Made by a program: the position numbers and the translations under genes. A stretch of DNA of 64,000 bases from Boesenbergia rotunda (Eukaryota; Streptophyta; Magnoliopsida; Zingiberales; Zingiberaceae). Below the pieces are notes generated by a model. That model did not search any database, was not told where the DNA came from, and was given only the letters and a program-made list of their open reading frames with translations. Below are positions 1 through 11,102 of the stretch, in pieces; positions within the stretch are counted from its first letter, which is position 1, and every line of letters starts with the position of its first letter. Where the stretch lies: NCBI GenBank assembly GCA_024364735.1, contig JAGFNQ010000187.1:516861-580860 (forward strand), written 5' to 3'.

Positions 1-329
1 CCAGCTCAGATTGATCAAAATTCTCAAATGGTCTAGATCTAACCGTTCTTGCATCGGACGGTCCAAATGAGTTGACGCTTGATTCCTTTGACCTGGTCCA
101 TATTGACTCAACCTTGACCCAAAATAACCTAGGTCCACGATCCTTCCAAGCCTACAAAAGTAGATCAAAAATTTAGTGACAAAACAACTCAAATATAACC
201 AGATTTGCAATTGAGTCCGAAAAGAGTATAAATCCTAAAACCTAGGGTAAATCCACAATTACACAAGTAAAACATGGGTCAAATATGAATTTAAGCATAT
301 GAAATGATCAACAAAATGACACTTATCAA
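1..329. other. Unclassified non-coding DNA at the left window edge
   Basis: No reading frame or recognisable domain is visible. It is AT-rich and contains short CTAGG-type motifs. It abuts the copia coding remnant directly, so the copia element has been cut off here by deletion or by insertion of something else. It may be part of another repeat, but I cannot name the family. Confidence 0.3.
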
Positions 330-2224
330 TACCCTAAGGAAACGAAAGGTTACCAATTCTATCATCCCTTGGAACAAAAGGTGTTTGTTTCAAGGCATGC
401 TGTATTTCTAGAAAAAGAATTTCTTTTACAAGAAAACAGTGAGAGTAGCATTGAATATGAAGAAGTTCAAGAAACTCCAATAAACATTACAGAGACACCT
501 AGTCTAGACCCACAACCAATAACTCATAATGATGAGCTATCAGTTGAACCTAAAACAACACCACTTCTTCGTAGGTCTGATAGGACACGTAATATTCCAG
601 AGAGATACGGATTTCTCATAAGTGAATCGAACGACGTGTTACTCATTAACGATGATGAACCTATCAGTTATGAAGATGCTCTGAAAAATTCAGAAAGGGA
701 TAAATGGCTTGAAGCCATGAAGTCGGAAATGGATTCCATGTACAAAAATCACGTATGGGACTTGGTTAACCCACCTGAAGGGATTAAGCCCATAGGGTGC
801 AAGTGGGGTTTCAAGAAGAAAACCGACATGGAAGGTAATGTTGTTACCTTTAAGGCTAGATTAGTGGCAAAAGGATATCGTCAGAAACAAGGAATTGATT
901 ATGACAAAACCTATTCACCAGTAGCTATGCTTAAATCCATTCGGATGCTCCTGGCCATAGCAACTCATTATGATTATGAGATATGACAAATGGATGTGAA
1001 AACAACTTTCCTTAATGGAAACCTGCTTGAGGATGTATACATGATACAACCTGAAGGTTTCACATCGGTTAATAAAACCAAAGTATGCAAGCTTCGACGA
1101 TCCATATATGGACTAAAGCAAGCATCCAGGAGTTGGAACATCCGTTTTGATGAGACAATCAAAGAGTTTGATTTCTCACAAAATCCTGACAAACCTTGTG
1201 TATACAAGAAGGTTAGTGGGAGTGTAGTCATATTCCTAGTGTTATATGTCAATGACATATTACTTATAGAAAACGATATATCAGTCTTACATTCAGTTAA
1301 AATTTGGTTGTCCAAAACTTTCTCCATGAAGACCTGGGAGAAGCAACATATATCCTTGGGATTAGAATCTATAGAGATATATCAAAATGATTGCTTGGTC
1401 TTTCACAGTCTACATATATAGACCGAGTGCTAGAAAGGTTTAGCATGTCGGAATCCAAGAAAGGTTACCTTCCCATCAGGCATGGGATCAATCTTTCGAA
1501 GTCTATGTGTCCGCGCACAAAAAATGAGAGGATTTACATGAATAAGATTCCTTATGCATCCGCGATAGGATCTATCATGTATGCTATGTTATGTACTAGG
1601 CCCGATGTATCGTATGCTCTGAGCGTCACAAGCAGATACCAGTCTGATCCAGGAATGGATCATTGGGCGGCTGTCAAGACAATCCTCAAGTACTTAAGAA
1701 ATACTAAGGATGTGTTCCTAATATATGGAGAAGGTGATATGGTAATACGTGGGTATACAGATGCCAGTTTTCAGACAGATAAGGATGACTCCAAATCTCA
1801 GTCCGGATACGTATTTATTTTGAATGGAGGCGCAATAAGTTTGAAGAGTTCCAAACAAGACACCGTAGCGGATTCTACTACGGAAGCGGAATATATTGCA
1901 GCTTCGGAAGCAACAAAGGAAGCAGTCTGAATCAAGAAGTTTGTCTCAGAACTTGGTGTGGTTCCAACCATTGATGAAGCAATACCAGTTTACTGCGACA
2001 ACAATGGAGCTATTGCACAAGCGAAGGAACCAAGGTCTCATCAGCGATCCAAACATGTGCTTCGCTGCTATCATCTGATCAGAGAGATTATAAGTAGGAA
2101 TGATATACAAATTGAGAAAATTCTCACTGAAAGGAATTTAACGGATTCTTTAACTAAGGCCTTGCCTCAAAGCAAGTTTGAGGGTCATGTTAGAGCCTGT
2201 GGTATTGGGTACCGTTGCGATTGA
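330..2224 (+). pseudogene. Ty1/copia pol remnant (end of integrase, RT, RNase H), multiply broken
   Basis: This is the C-terminal half of a copia polyprotein, which would copy element RNA into DNA. In order it shows the end of the integrase region (KGYQFYHP), the RT start (WGFKKKTDMEGN, ARLVAKGYRQKQGIDYDKTYSPVA), the RT core (YGLKQASRSW) and RNase H (YTDASFQTD, TTEAEYIAAS, YCDNNGAIAQAK). Damage: TGA in place of a Trp codon at 984-986; the catalytic RT motif reads YVND, with Asn at 1251-1253 instead of Asp; a one-base deletion near 1329 shifts the frame; further TGA stops lie at 1388-1390 (probably from CGA) and 1928-1930 (from TGG). Protease and gag are absent because the element is truncated at about 330. 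The family A LTR follows 20 bp after the final stop, so it is this element's 3' LTR. It differs from the Sireviruses in the rest of the window (ISLKSSKQDTVADSTTEAEY-type RNase H). Confidence 0.9.
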
Positions 2225-2244
2225 CATTAGGCCAAGTGGGAGTT

Positions 2245-3881
2245 TGTTAGTGATATGAGAGAAGTGTCCTAAGGCAATCGCCATATGATTGTAATCATTT
2301 ATTTTAATAAATGAATATACACTATTTGAGTGTACATGTTTGTGTATTTGATTGAGATCTTAAACTCATTTACTGAATGCCCGCAATACAATTTACAGCA
2401 TGAGAGAATTTGTGATGAATTCACAACTAGTGATTATCTCTACATGTGCAATTGTGAAGTATTGAAATTGTCCCTAGTCGATGAATTGATAAATACGGAC
2501 ACTATCAATTCTATTGAGACTAGCATGGGTTATTCTCTAATCAGCTGATTCTCACTGGCTGGTGACATTGAGATGTCCGGAGATAAACATGAATGCTAGT
2601 TAAGGGAACTAGTTCATTGGAGTGACTGGCTGTAAAACTTCATATGGTAGTCTACATATAGATATGTCAGTGAAGTTATTACTGCAGCTTAAGTGCGATG
2701 TTCCTTTGACTTGCGGTGTTCAAGTCATCTTGGTCATGGAGACTTATACTTTGACATCTTAAGCAAGCATCTCCAAGGAGGTGTGGACCCAGGATGATTG
2801 GGTATAAGCCGAAGTGCCCGAAGACGTTTGAACAGCCTACAAAGGATTCACCACTCCTTGCGAGGAGATGTATACCCGAGGCCTATCGTCGGATTGTTAC
2901 TCGAAGCCTTTGGCCAAAGCATGACATGTTCAGAGTATGAATCTCTTAAATACATAAGAGTAATTAGAATCCGTAGGACGAGAAAACGTTACTTGGGCTA
3001 GGCGTGACGTAGTCAGCCTAGTGGGGACTGACACACATAGACCATGTCCTGAACCAAGTGGGTATAAGATGGTGAAGGGAATGGGGCACGATTCATTATA
3101 GCTGCTGAAGGGTTTCAGAATTGTTTCTGAGGTCAACCGTTGAACTTTCGATTAATTGGGGATCATGATGTACTACTAGGTGCCACTCATGATCGTTCTA
3201 TAATTGATTAATTATAGACAACCAACATAAATCGAAAGCCTATTTAGTCACACGCACTACGAGTAATCCGAGGGATTTAAAACGAGTTGAAAATTGGATT
3301 TTTCAATCAAGAGAGATTAAGTTTGGTTTAGCCAAACGATAAGTCAAATCTGAATTTTTCAGAGACGGATCGGAAGCGTAAAATGGCTAAGTCTTTTGAA
3401 GACTTAATAGATGAATTAAATAAGTTTAATTCATTGGGGCTTAACTTGGATGGGTAGGCCAAAGAGGGCCTCCATTCTCTTTCCTTGGCCGGCCACAATA
3501 AAGGGAGAGAACCAAGTTTTTGGTTCAATTTATAAAATAAACCAAGTGTGGTTTGTTTTATAAAATTATGGATGATATAAAGTTTTTATATAATAAACCA
3601 AGGTTTGGTTTATTTTTCATAGAAATTAAAATGAACCATGGATTGATTTATTTTATAAAATCAATCATGGATTGATTTACCATTATAAGAAAATTTATTC
3701 CATAAGAGAGAAGAGACTTGATTGATTTTTATCATGAATTAAAATATGATTTTAACCATGATATAAAATCAAACTTGGCATGATGGAATAAGTTATTCCA
3801 TATTTGAGAGGCTTGATGGTTGAGAGGCCACTATATAAAGGACCCAAGGCAAGGCTTGGGTGTGAAATATAGAGATGAAGG
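2245..3881 (+). mobile_element. Family A LTR, 5' part: 3' LTR of the copia remnant, interrupted
   Basis: It starts with TGTTAGTGATATGAG directly after a purine-rich tract (AAGTGGGAG, 2234-2242) that follows the pol remnant. It aligns over its length with the three other family A LTRs in the window (3882-6357, 32177-34673 in reverse, 49897-52368). It stops at 3881, where another family A LTR is inserted, and resumes at 6363. A TATA-like CTATATAAAGG lies just before the break. Confidence 0.88.
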
Positions 3882-6357
3882 TGTTAGTGATATGAGAGAA
3901 GTGTCCTAAGGCAATCGCCTTATGATTGTAAAACATTTATATTAATAAATGATAATTCACTATTTGAGTATACATGCTTGTGTATTTGATTGGGATCTTA
4001 AACTCATCTACTGAATGTCCGCAATACAACTCACAGTATAAGAGAATTTGTGATGAGATCACAACTAGTGATTATCTCTAAATGCGCAAATGTGAAGTAT
4101 TGAAAATATCCCTAGTCGATGAATTGATAAAAACAGACACTATCAATTCTGTTGAGACTAGCATGGGTTATTCTCTAATCAGCTGATTCTCACTGGCTGG
4201 TGACATTGGGATGTCCGGAGATAAACATGGATGCTAGTTAAGGGAACTAGTTCATTGGAGTGACTAGCTGTAAGACTTCATATGGGAATCTACATGTAGA
4301 TATGTCAATGAAGATCTTACTGCGGCTTAAGTGCGATGTTCCTTTGACTTGCGGTGTTCAAGTCATCTTGGTCATGGAGACTTATACTTTGACATCTTAA
4401 GCAAGCATCTCCAAGGAGGTGTGGTCCTAGGATGATCGGGTATAAGCCGAAGTGCCCGAAGATGTTTGAACAGCCTACAAAGGATTCACCACTCCTTGCG
4501 AGGAGATGTATACCCAGGCCTATCGTCGGATTGTTACTCAAAGCCTCTGGCCAGAGCATATCATGTTTAGAGTGAGAGTCTCTAAAATACATGAGAGTAA
4601 TTAGAAATCCAAAGGACGAGTAAGACATTACTTGGGCTAGGCGTGACGTAGTCAGCCTAGTGGGGACTGACACCATTGACCGTGTCCTGAACCAAGTGGG
4701 TATAAGGTGGTGAAGGGAATGGGGCACGATTCATTAGAGCTGCTGAAGGGTTTCAGAATAATTTCTTCTGAGGTCAAACCGTTGATCTTTCGATTAATTG
4801 GGGATCATGATGTACTACTAGGTGCCACTCATGATCGTTCTATAATTAGTTAATTATAGACGGCCAACATAAATCGAAAGCCTATTTAGTCACACGCACT
4901 ACGAGTAATCCGAGGGATTTAAAACGAGTTGAAAATTGGATTTTCCGATCAAGAGAAATAAGTCGAATCTGAGTTAGTCAGAGGCGCGATGGAAGCTAAA
5001 ATTGGCTAAGTCTTTTGAAGGCTTTTTGGGCGAATTAAATGAGTTTAATTCGCGACGGTCCGGGTTGGGTTTGGCCGACCAAAGAGGGTGTTAACCCCTC
5101 TTTGGTGGCCGGCCAAATAAAAGGAGAAAACCAAAATAATTGGTTTAATTAATAAAATAAATCTAGCGTGATTTATTTTATAAATTATGGATAAATAAAT
5201 TTGTATAAAGAAATTTATATAAATAAAATTTATAGAAATTTATTCTTTTATGGAAGATTAAAATAATCCATGAGTTGGTTCATTTTAATTTTATAAAAAA
5301 TCAATTATGAATTGATTTATCCATAATAAGAAAGTTTATAAATTTCTTATAAAATTTATTCCATAATTTAAAGAGAAGAAGAATTAGATTTTATTATAAA
5401 TTAGTTTATAATAAAGACTTGGTTTAAACGGAATTAATTCATAAGAATTTATAGGATAAATTTTTTATGATAAATAATTAGTTTTATTATAAAGTTAGTT
5501 ATAATAAAATTCATAAGAAAATTTATAGGATAAATTTCTTATGATAACTAATTTGTTTTATTATAAATGGTTATAATAAGACTAGGCTTAAACGGAATAA
5601 GCAATAAGAAAATTTATAAGATAAATTTCTTATAACTAATTCCGTTAATTCCGTTAATTCAGTTTAGAGGGAGACTTAGCAAAGGAGTTGCTACTATATA
5701 AAGGAACCAAAGGCTAGCCCTTAATTCCAATCAAGTGATTATTATTGGAGCTCTCCCTCTCTCTCTTCTCTTCTCTCCTCCTTCTCTTCTTCTTTCCTTA
5801 GGGCCGGCGCACCCTAGCTCTCTAGGGCCGGCACACCCTAGTTCCTCTAGGGTCGGCGCCCAATCACAACACCAAGGAGGTGTTGCCGTGAGCCACTATA
5901 AGAAGAAGAACCCGAACAAGAAGAAGAAGAAGCGGATAGCGACTCATCTCCTCTCGGAATTCGATTCCGTTGCTTCTTGTTGGTTAGTTTCTAACTCCTC
6001 TCTTGATCTTTCAAGTTGTGCCTATAGAGAATCTAGTAGTTCTCGTCGGCACAAAACTCGTGACTTTGCGAAGTCATCCCGAAGAGAACTCGGCGTGGAC
6101 GCGAATAGAGGCGAAGCTTCCAAGGGACGCTACGGTTGGATCTCGTCCCTTACTTCGAGTTACGCGAGGTACTTGGTAAATTAGTTCACTTTTCGCAAAC
6201 TTTTATTTTATGATTATGTCGATACACTATAAGGTTGCATGCTAGATACGAAGTTAAAATAATTTAGGAAATTATTTTATGCAAACTCTTCCGCTGCACG
6301 TAAAAATTTTGAATTTTACGAACTCGTATCCTTGTCGACATGCACCCGGTCCCAACA
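3882..6357 (+). mobile_element. Family A solo LTR (2,476 bp), nested in a family A LTR
   Basis: It runs from TGTTAGTGATATGAG to GGTCCCAACA and is flanked by perfect 5-bp target duplications GAAGG (3877-3881 and 6358-6362). The host sequence on both sides is itself a family A LTR. There is no internal region, so this is a solo LTR left by LTR-LTR recombination after insertion. The central 5150-5660 part is very AT-rich and a TATA box precedes a CT-rich leader. The open frames on either strand are not coding genes (see rejected items). Confidence 0.93.
5695..5702 (+). promoter_or_regulatory. TATA box of the family A LTR
   Basis: TATATAAA is followed about 50-60 bp later by a CT-rich leader. 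The same box with the same downstream sequence (GGAACCAAAGG) recurs at 51703-51710 and, reversed, near 32865 in the other family A LTRs. This fits the U3/R boundary of an LTR promoter. Confidence 0.6.
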
Positions 6358-6362
6358 GAAGG

Positions 6363-6839
6363 CATAGGCTCTCTCCCTCTCTTTCTCTCCTTCTCTTCTC
6401 CCCTTCTTGTCGTGCGCCAACTAGCCCCAAGAAGGAGCATCAGCCGATCATTCTTTTGTGGTTAGTCTTCCGACTTCTCTCTTGGTTTTTCTCGTCGCAT
6501 TCTCGGAGAATCTAATAGTTCTCGAGAACACGAAACTCGTGGCTTTGCGAAGTCATCTCGAAGATACTCGGCGTGGACGCAAATAGAGGTGGAACTTCCA
6601 AGGGACGCTTACGGTTGGATCTCGTCCCTTCCTTTGAGTTACGCGAGGTAATATGTAAATTAGTTTACGTTTCTGCAAAAATTTTAAATATATGATCATG
6701 TCTACATAAGATAAAATTGCATGATTAGATGTGTGGTTAAATGATTTAGAGAAATTATTTATGCTATACCTTCCGCTGCACGTAATTAATTTTAAAATTA
6801 CGAACCCGCATCCATGTCAACATGCACCCGGACCCAACA
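6363..6839 (+). mobile_element. Family A LTR, 3' part of the interrupted outer LTR
   Basis: It begins right after the right GAAGG target duplication of the nested solo LTR and ends in GGACCCAACA. It matches the last ~480 bp of the inner LTR, including the GCATGCACCCGG terminus and the CGTAAT...ATTACG palindromic stretch, with more divergence than between solo copies. With 2245-3881 it makes one LTR. Confidence 0.87.
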
Positions 6840-7190
6840 CCAGCAGCCTCGACCTGTTGCCTTCAAGCCTTTTTCGACTTTAGCTCTCGTCCCTCGGATG
6901 CATACGAACCTGCGTCTCGTTCTCATGTCATCCTTCATGTATGCCTCGAAGTTCGCTTCTTTCGGCTCATCGTTCTTGCTTTGTCCACGGTCCCTCGGAT
7001 GCATACAAGGCCGCAACTTGTCTCCTCATGTCATCCTTCACCAGACCCGAAACCGTCCAGCTAAGCCTATGCGTATCCTGCAATCCTGCACACTCACATA
7101 CACATATCAAATATAAGGGTGAACCTAACTTAAACCCTTTGCCCAAACATCAAAACACATGGTCACTCCAGACCATAGATTGCTCCAACA
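6840..7190 (-). mobile_element. Family G LTR fragment, reverse orientation
   Basis: The right edge ends in GATTGCTCCAACA, the reverse complement of a TGTTGGAGCAATC LTR start. The left part (CCAGCAGCCTCGAC, CTCGTCCCTCGGATGCA, CATGCCTCGAAG) matches 30408-30530, so both belong to one LTR family. The outer copia element seems to have inserted into this LTR. Open frames here are unconvincing. Confidence 0.6.
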
Positions 7191-8960
7191 TATTTTTGTA
7201 TTCTTTCAAAAAAGATAATCAAACCTTTTTAGAGACTAATTCCCTCATCAATAGCTATATCTTTTCTTTAGAGAATCTTGCTAACTTTATTTATTTGTTG
7301 CAATATATCAAACCATATTACAATGCCCACAAAAAATTCAAAACTTTAAAGTTCATAATTTGCCAAAGATCTTGCGATACTCACTGTTGTTGCACCACCA
7401 CTATGTTCTACTAGATGTAATACTGCATCTCTTATTTGAGGAACTTGAAATCCTACAACTTTTACGCTATCAAAATAACTTTCCAACGTGTATCCAGCCA
7501 TGATTTTAATGTAAGTCATTCTCTATTGTGACCTTTTACAAAAGATTTAAGTTTTGTTGAACCGGAGAACAATTTATAAATTTTGTGTATCAGTCCAAAA
7601 TATGATTGAGCTTAAACACAACTCATATCCATATCACAAAGGGCAAGATTAAGATAATGACAACCACATAAAGTGTAAAATGCCCTAGGATATTCTTTAA
7701 GTACTTTGCTGCTTACTCCTTTATTATTGTTCTTTCCTATTTGAACAATTATCATAACCCTACCCTCTCATGTTATTAAAATCAAGTTACAATATTCCCA
7801 AAATAGATTTAAGCTCATTGTAAAGTGCATCCCTTGATATTTCAGTAACTTTCAAAAATTGAATAAAGAACTCCTCCACTGTTATGAGAGTCTTGGAAAT
7901 ATCAACACATCTCAATATAAGAAACATTTGTTCTTCATGACTAATGTTTGGAGTATAATTAAGAATTACATAAAACTATTTATCTCCTTTAATGATTTCA
8001 AGTATCTTATTCTTAATCTTGCTTAATAACAAAAGTATTAATTCATTTTGAAAATATTATGACCAAGATAATGGACATGATGGGTCTCCTTTCTTCGGAT
8101 GGCCCGAAGGTGCTCTTCCATGATTGGATCAAAATCATCAATCATCCAAATCATACTTAGAAAATTTCCACTGTTATATCATCAAGTTTTTCATTACTTT
8201 CATGAAATGCCAAATTACTATTTGCAAGAGATTTTACAACACTAATAATTCTTTTCAAAACATTTCTCTAATCTTTTTTCTTTCTCAATAACATTTTAAT
8301 AAGAAGATTGATTGTTAATTTTTTTTCTCAATCTTGTTTTTGCCTTCACCCAATTCGTTAAGCTATTTATATAATCAATGCTTCTCTGATACTCATTAAG
8401 TCTTGTGTAAATATTTTTTCAATCACCATAACCTATAGTTGTTGTAAAAGGACTTGATATAACTTTATCTCTTTTAAATAATTCACAACAAAAGAAAAAC
8501 ACATTATCCCCTTCTTCCGAGAGTATACTAACCATGATCTATCAAGTTTCATTCACATATCCATAACTCTTTTAGGATCTCTCTCTATTAACAAATCAAT
8601 CTTTCTTCGAGACATAATATTCTCTCAATTTCCTAGATCAAATAAATCATCTAATTCTTCACAACTCATATCTATATTTTCGTTCAAATTTTTAATATCA
8701 TTTGCAGCTACTTTAATCCCATCATTTAAAGCTATATTTTCAATCAAAATTTGATCAGCAACTACATTATCAGGATTTAAGTTTTGATCCAAATTTATAA
8801 TAATAGTCAAGTCTTCAACTACGGAAACTATAAGTTTTATGTACCTTTCCATGGACTCAGTGAGAGATTTTGTAAGAGTCTCGTCTTTCTTTATTTTTCC
8901 TCCTCGAACTTCCAAATTCAAAATTTCTTTTTCTTGTCATAATTCACAATTCAAGTCTAA
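7191..8960 (-). pseudogene. Relic of a hAT-superfamily transposase (DUF4371 / TTF-type ZMYM1-like)
   Basis: On the minus strand, pieces of a DUF4371 hAT-type protein occur in the expected order through many stops and frame changes. The N-terminal part at 8625-8921 (98 codons open) is acidic and is followed by the MSRRKIDLLIERDPKR start of the conserved region. A patch reading SNLAFHESNEKL lies near 8170-8220, with FDPIMEEH just downstream. The diagnostic AFYTLCGCHYLNLALCDM is at about 7627-7687. A C-terminal stretch with NMLEQSM lies near 7180-7220. Related plant proteins have the CGCH-LNL-CDM block. The transposase would cut and paste DNA in the nucleus; this copy cannot be made. Terminal inverted repeats were not located. 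Confidence 0.75.
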
Positions 8961-9424
8961 CGAAACAAAAACAAAATATAATTTAAATGATAACAAATAT
9001 ATATCTAAGATTTTCAAATTAATCGATGATAGGATTAATTACATTAAGAAGTTTGATGCATGATACATTCTAGATTATAACTTTAATAATTACATAAAAT
9101 ATTCTATTGTTGTGAATGAACCAGAGCAAAAATTGAAGAAATAGATAAAACTAAATCAGTCTAGTATTGTAATTATTAATTTAATAATGAAGCTAATTAT
9201 TAAACATAAAATTCCGGAATATTTTATATTTGTACAAGTGTTTATTTGTTATTTTACTTGCATGCGGAGTTGGGATTTCAATTCTTGGTGACTTCTAAAG
9301 GTGAGGGTCAGGGGAAGGAGGAATAAACAAGTGTGAATTGAATTGGAATTTTTGGAATTGGAAAATTTTCAAAAACAAAATATGAGTAATAAGAAAATGA
9401 AAAACACGATCGTTTACCGACAAG
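8961..9424. other. AT-rich spacer, nothing recognised
   Basis: It has no conserved reading frame, tandem repeat or terminal repeat that I can identify. It may be the 5' non-coding part of the hAT relic on its left. Confidence 0.4.
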
Positions 9425-9725
9425 AGAGCTTTGTCAGAATCATTGCGATGATAGAGGGCAGGGTACAATAGGGGAAATTAGCGGCCCCACTTGGAATCTC
9501 GTTGGAAAGTGAGGGAGCTAGGATTTCACAAGAAAAGTTGTTCACTATAGATCTAACGGACTAAGGACCGAAAGATCAGTGGCTCCACTTGGAATCTCAC
9601 CGAAAAGGTGGTTCTTGTTGAGGTCGAGTCTGACCAACCTTTTCAACTCCATGATAGAGCCCGAGATAGAGTCGGAGAGTTGATTCCTGACTCATAGTAA
9701 TCGCGGCGAGGGAGGGCCGAAGGGC
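9425..9725 (-). pseudogene. Fragment of a plant leucine-rich-repeat protein gene
   Basis: On the minus strand, one frame reads through LRR-like units: NQLSDSI, then MELKRLVRLDLNKNHLFGEI followed by PSG, then a degraded unit ending EIPSGA. This fits the plant extracellular LRR consensus (LxxLxxLxLxxNxLxGxIP) of receptor-like proteins. Stops follow at about 9550-9560 and upstream near 9685, and there is no start, signal peptide or kinase. It is a short relic, perhaps carried in by a transposon. Which LRR family it came from cannot be told. Confidence 0.45.
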
Positions 9726-9809
9726 TTGGAGAGGAGCATCGCGAGGGTGGCTAGCTAGGCCTTCGATGAAGGATTGGGAGATAAAAGGAGAAAAAATAAT
9801 TTTATAAAG

Positions 9810-9814
<5 letters not shown>

Positions 9815-9850
<36 letters not shown>

Positions 9851-9867
9851 ACACACACATATATATA
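9815..9867. repeat. Compound microsatellite (TC)n-(AC)n-(AT)n
   Basis: About 16 TC units are followed by a short AC run and an AT run. The AT/ATAATGAGAG end of this tract was duplicated on both sides of the neighbouring SINE. Open frames through it are low-complexity artefacts. Confidence 0.9.
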
Positions 9868-9874
9868 ATGAGAG

Positions 9875-10095
9875 CTCCCATGGACTGGATCGGATGGTAA
9901 GACGCCTGGTCATTTACATGGAGGTCTTAGGTTCGAGGGTCGCCAGTTGCGCACGGGGATAAAACCCTGGTCTGCTGGCATTAATTTCCTCGACCCCAGG
10001 CACCTCACCACACCAGTGATAACCGTGATTTACCTCCTCCGTGTTGGTCCTGGGGCGGGCTGGCGGGGGCACTGGGGGCGAGCGTTTCGCCTTTT
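9875..10095 (+). mobile_element. tRNA-derived SINE with 18-bp target-site duplications
   Basis: The body of ~221 bp is flanked by perfect direct repeats ACATATATATAATGAGAG at 9857-9874 and 10096-10113. Near its 5' end it has an A-box-like GGATGGTAAGACGCCTGG (9892-9909) and a B-box GGTTCGAGGGT (9930-9940), the internal RNA polymerase III promoter of tRNA-type SINEs. The 3' end runs out in TTTTAC. It would be transcribed by Pol III and copied in trans by LINE enzymes. The perfect duplications point to a young or well-preserved insertion. Confidence 0.85.
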
Positions 10096-10309
10096 ACATA
10101 TATATAATGAGAGAGAAAAAGAGAAATGATATCCTGTTCGACCTTATATGAGTGATCGTGAGAGACATTAGACGTGGGCCATCTGTTGCAGCCAAAACCA
10201 AAATTTTAATTTCTCTCTCATCGACATGCAATAACTTTTATCTCTTTCCTCTCTTATAGATCTGCATGCAATAATTTTTCTCTCTTTCCTATAAAATTCT
10301 CTCTCCTTC

Positions 10310-10480
10310 AATTGCATGTAATTGTAGCAGCTATTACATAGTAGATGCAGCTACTTCATAGTTGTTGCAACTACAATGTAGTAGCTGCTACAACGTATAA
10401 CAATTACTTACTACTACGTAGTAGCTGCTACATCGTATAACAATTACTTGTAGTAGTTGCAACTACTATGTAATAAATTT
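10310..10480. repeat. Short GTAGCTGCTAC / GTAGTTGCAAC repeats
   Basis: Palindromic 11-mers based on GTAGCTGCTAC alternate with CGTATAACAATTACTT, giving several imperfect direct and inverted copies. This could fold into hairpins. It lies at the edge of the foldback structure to the right and may belong to the same non-autonomous element. Confidence 0.55.
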
Positions 10481-10482
10481 TT

Positions 10483-10800
10483 AAAAATCATAACTTTTGG
10501 CTCGGATATCAAAATGATATGATTTTTTTTTTGAGTTATAGAGTTCTGAAAGATTTTCGATTTAAAAAAATTACCTAATAAAAAGTTATGATTTTTAAAA
10601 GTTTACTACACAGATATAACAACTGTTATCGAGTAGCTACTCAACAATAGCTGCTACATCTATTAGTAAACTTTTGAAAAATCATAACTTTTGACTTAAA
10701 TATCAGAATGAGACGATATTTTTGAATCGAAGTTCATTCAGAGATATATAATTCAAAAATAGATCGTCTCATTCTGATATCCGAGTCAAAAGTTATGTGA
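10483..10800. repeat. Nested inverted repeats, foldback/MITE-like
   Basis: A stem arm at 10683-10727 (CATAACTTTTGACT, TCAGAATGAGACGAT) is the near-perfect reverse complement of 10751-10797 with a 23-bp loop. A second, weaker pair lies inside 10486-10603 (AATCATAACTTTTGG against AAAGTTATGATTTTT). The shared arm sequence in alternating orientation suggests a non-autonomous foldback element. No clear target duplication was found. Confidence 0.6.
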
Positions 10801-11102
10801 TAGGGTTGAATGATCCTTGGTCATAACGAAGGATAAAGAAGCTGCGCGACCCAACAACGGTAGGTCAAGGTAACCCTCTTCCTTAGGCCTCGAATATCCT
10901 CGATGGTGACTGGCCCAGGAAAGGCATCTGGGAGAACCTCCTAGGGAGCACCCCGTGGGTTAGGCCCCGAGAGCACCTCGGGAGCTATGACACTCGAAGA
11001 CCCCGAGCTCGACTGGGGAGGTGGAGTCCCCACACTAACCGACCTCGGGCACTGACCCTCCTCATAGTACGGATAAGCACCCCCGGTGGAAAAGGTCTTC
11101 AC
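10801..11102 (-). other. Unidentified GC-rich open frame fragment
   Basis: On the minus strand one frame stays open for about 94 codons with a single TAG. It is Pro/Ser/Gly-rich, then reads PGPVTIEDIRGLRKR. The base composition is much richer in GC than either neighbour. It is cut at its right end by the S1 5' LTR. I do not recognise the protein; it could be a fragment of a retroelement ORF or of a captured gene. Confidence 0.35.

Noticed and set aside
1..5. CCAGC at the window start matching CCAGC after the outer family A LTR (6840-6844) as a target duplication
   Set aside because: The copia element starts at about 330, not at the window edge; chance match.
4317..4727. Antisense 136-codon frame, also present at 33828-34238 and 50401-50790
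   Set aside because: It lies within family A LTRs, and its conservation only reflects the similarity of the LTR copies. No protein domain is visible.
9597..9848. 83-codon frame through the TC microsatellite
   Set aside because: Its Arg-Glu run comes from the microsatellite; the LRR similarity is in another frame.
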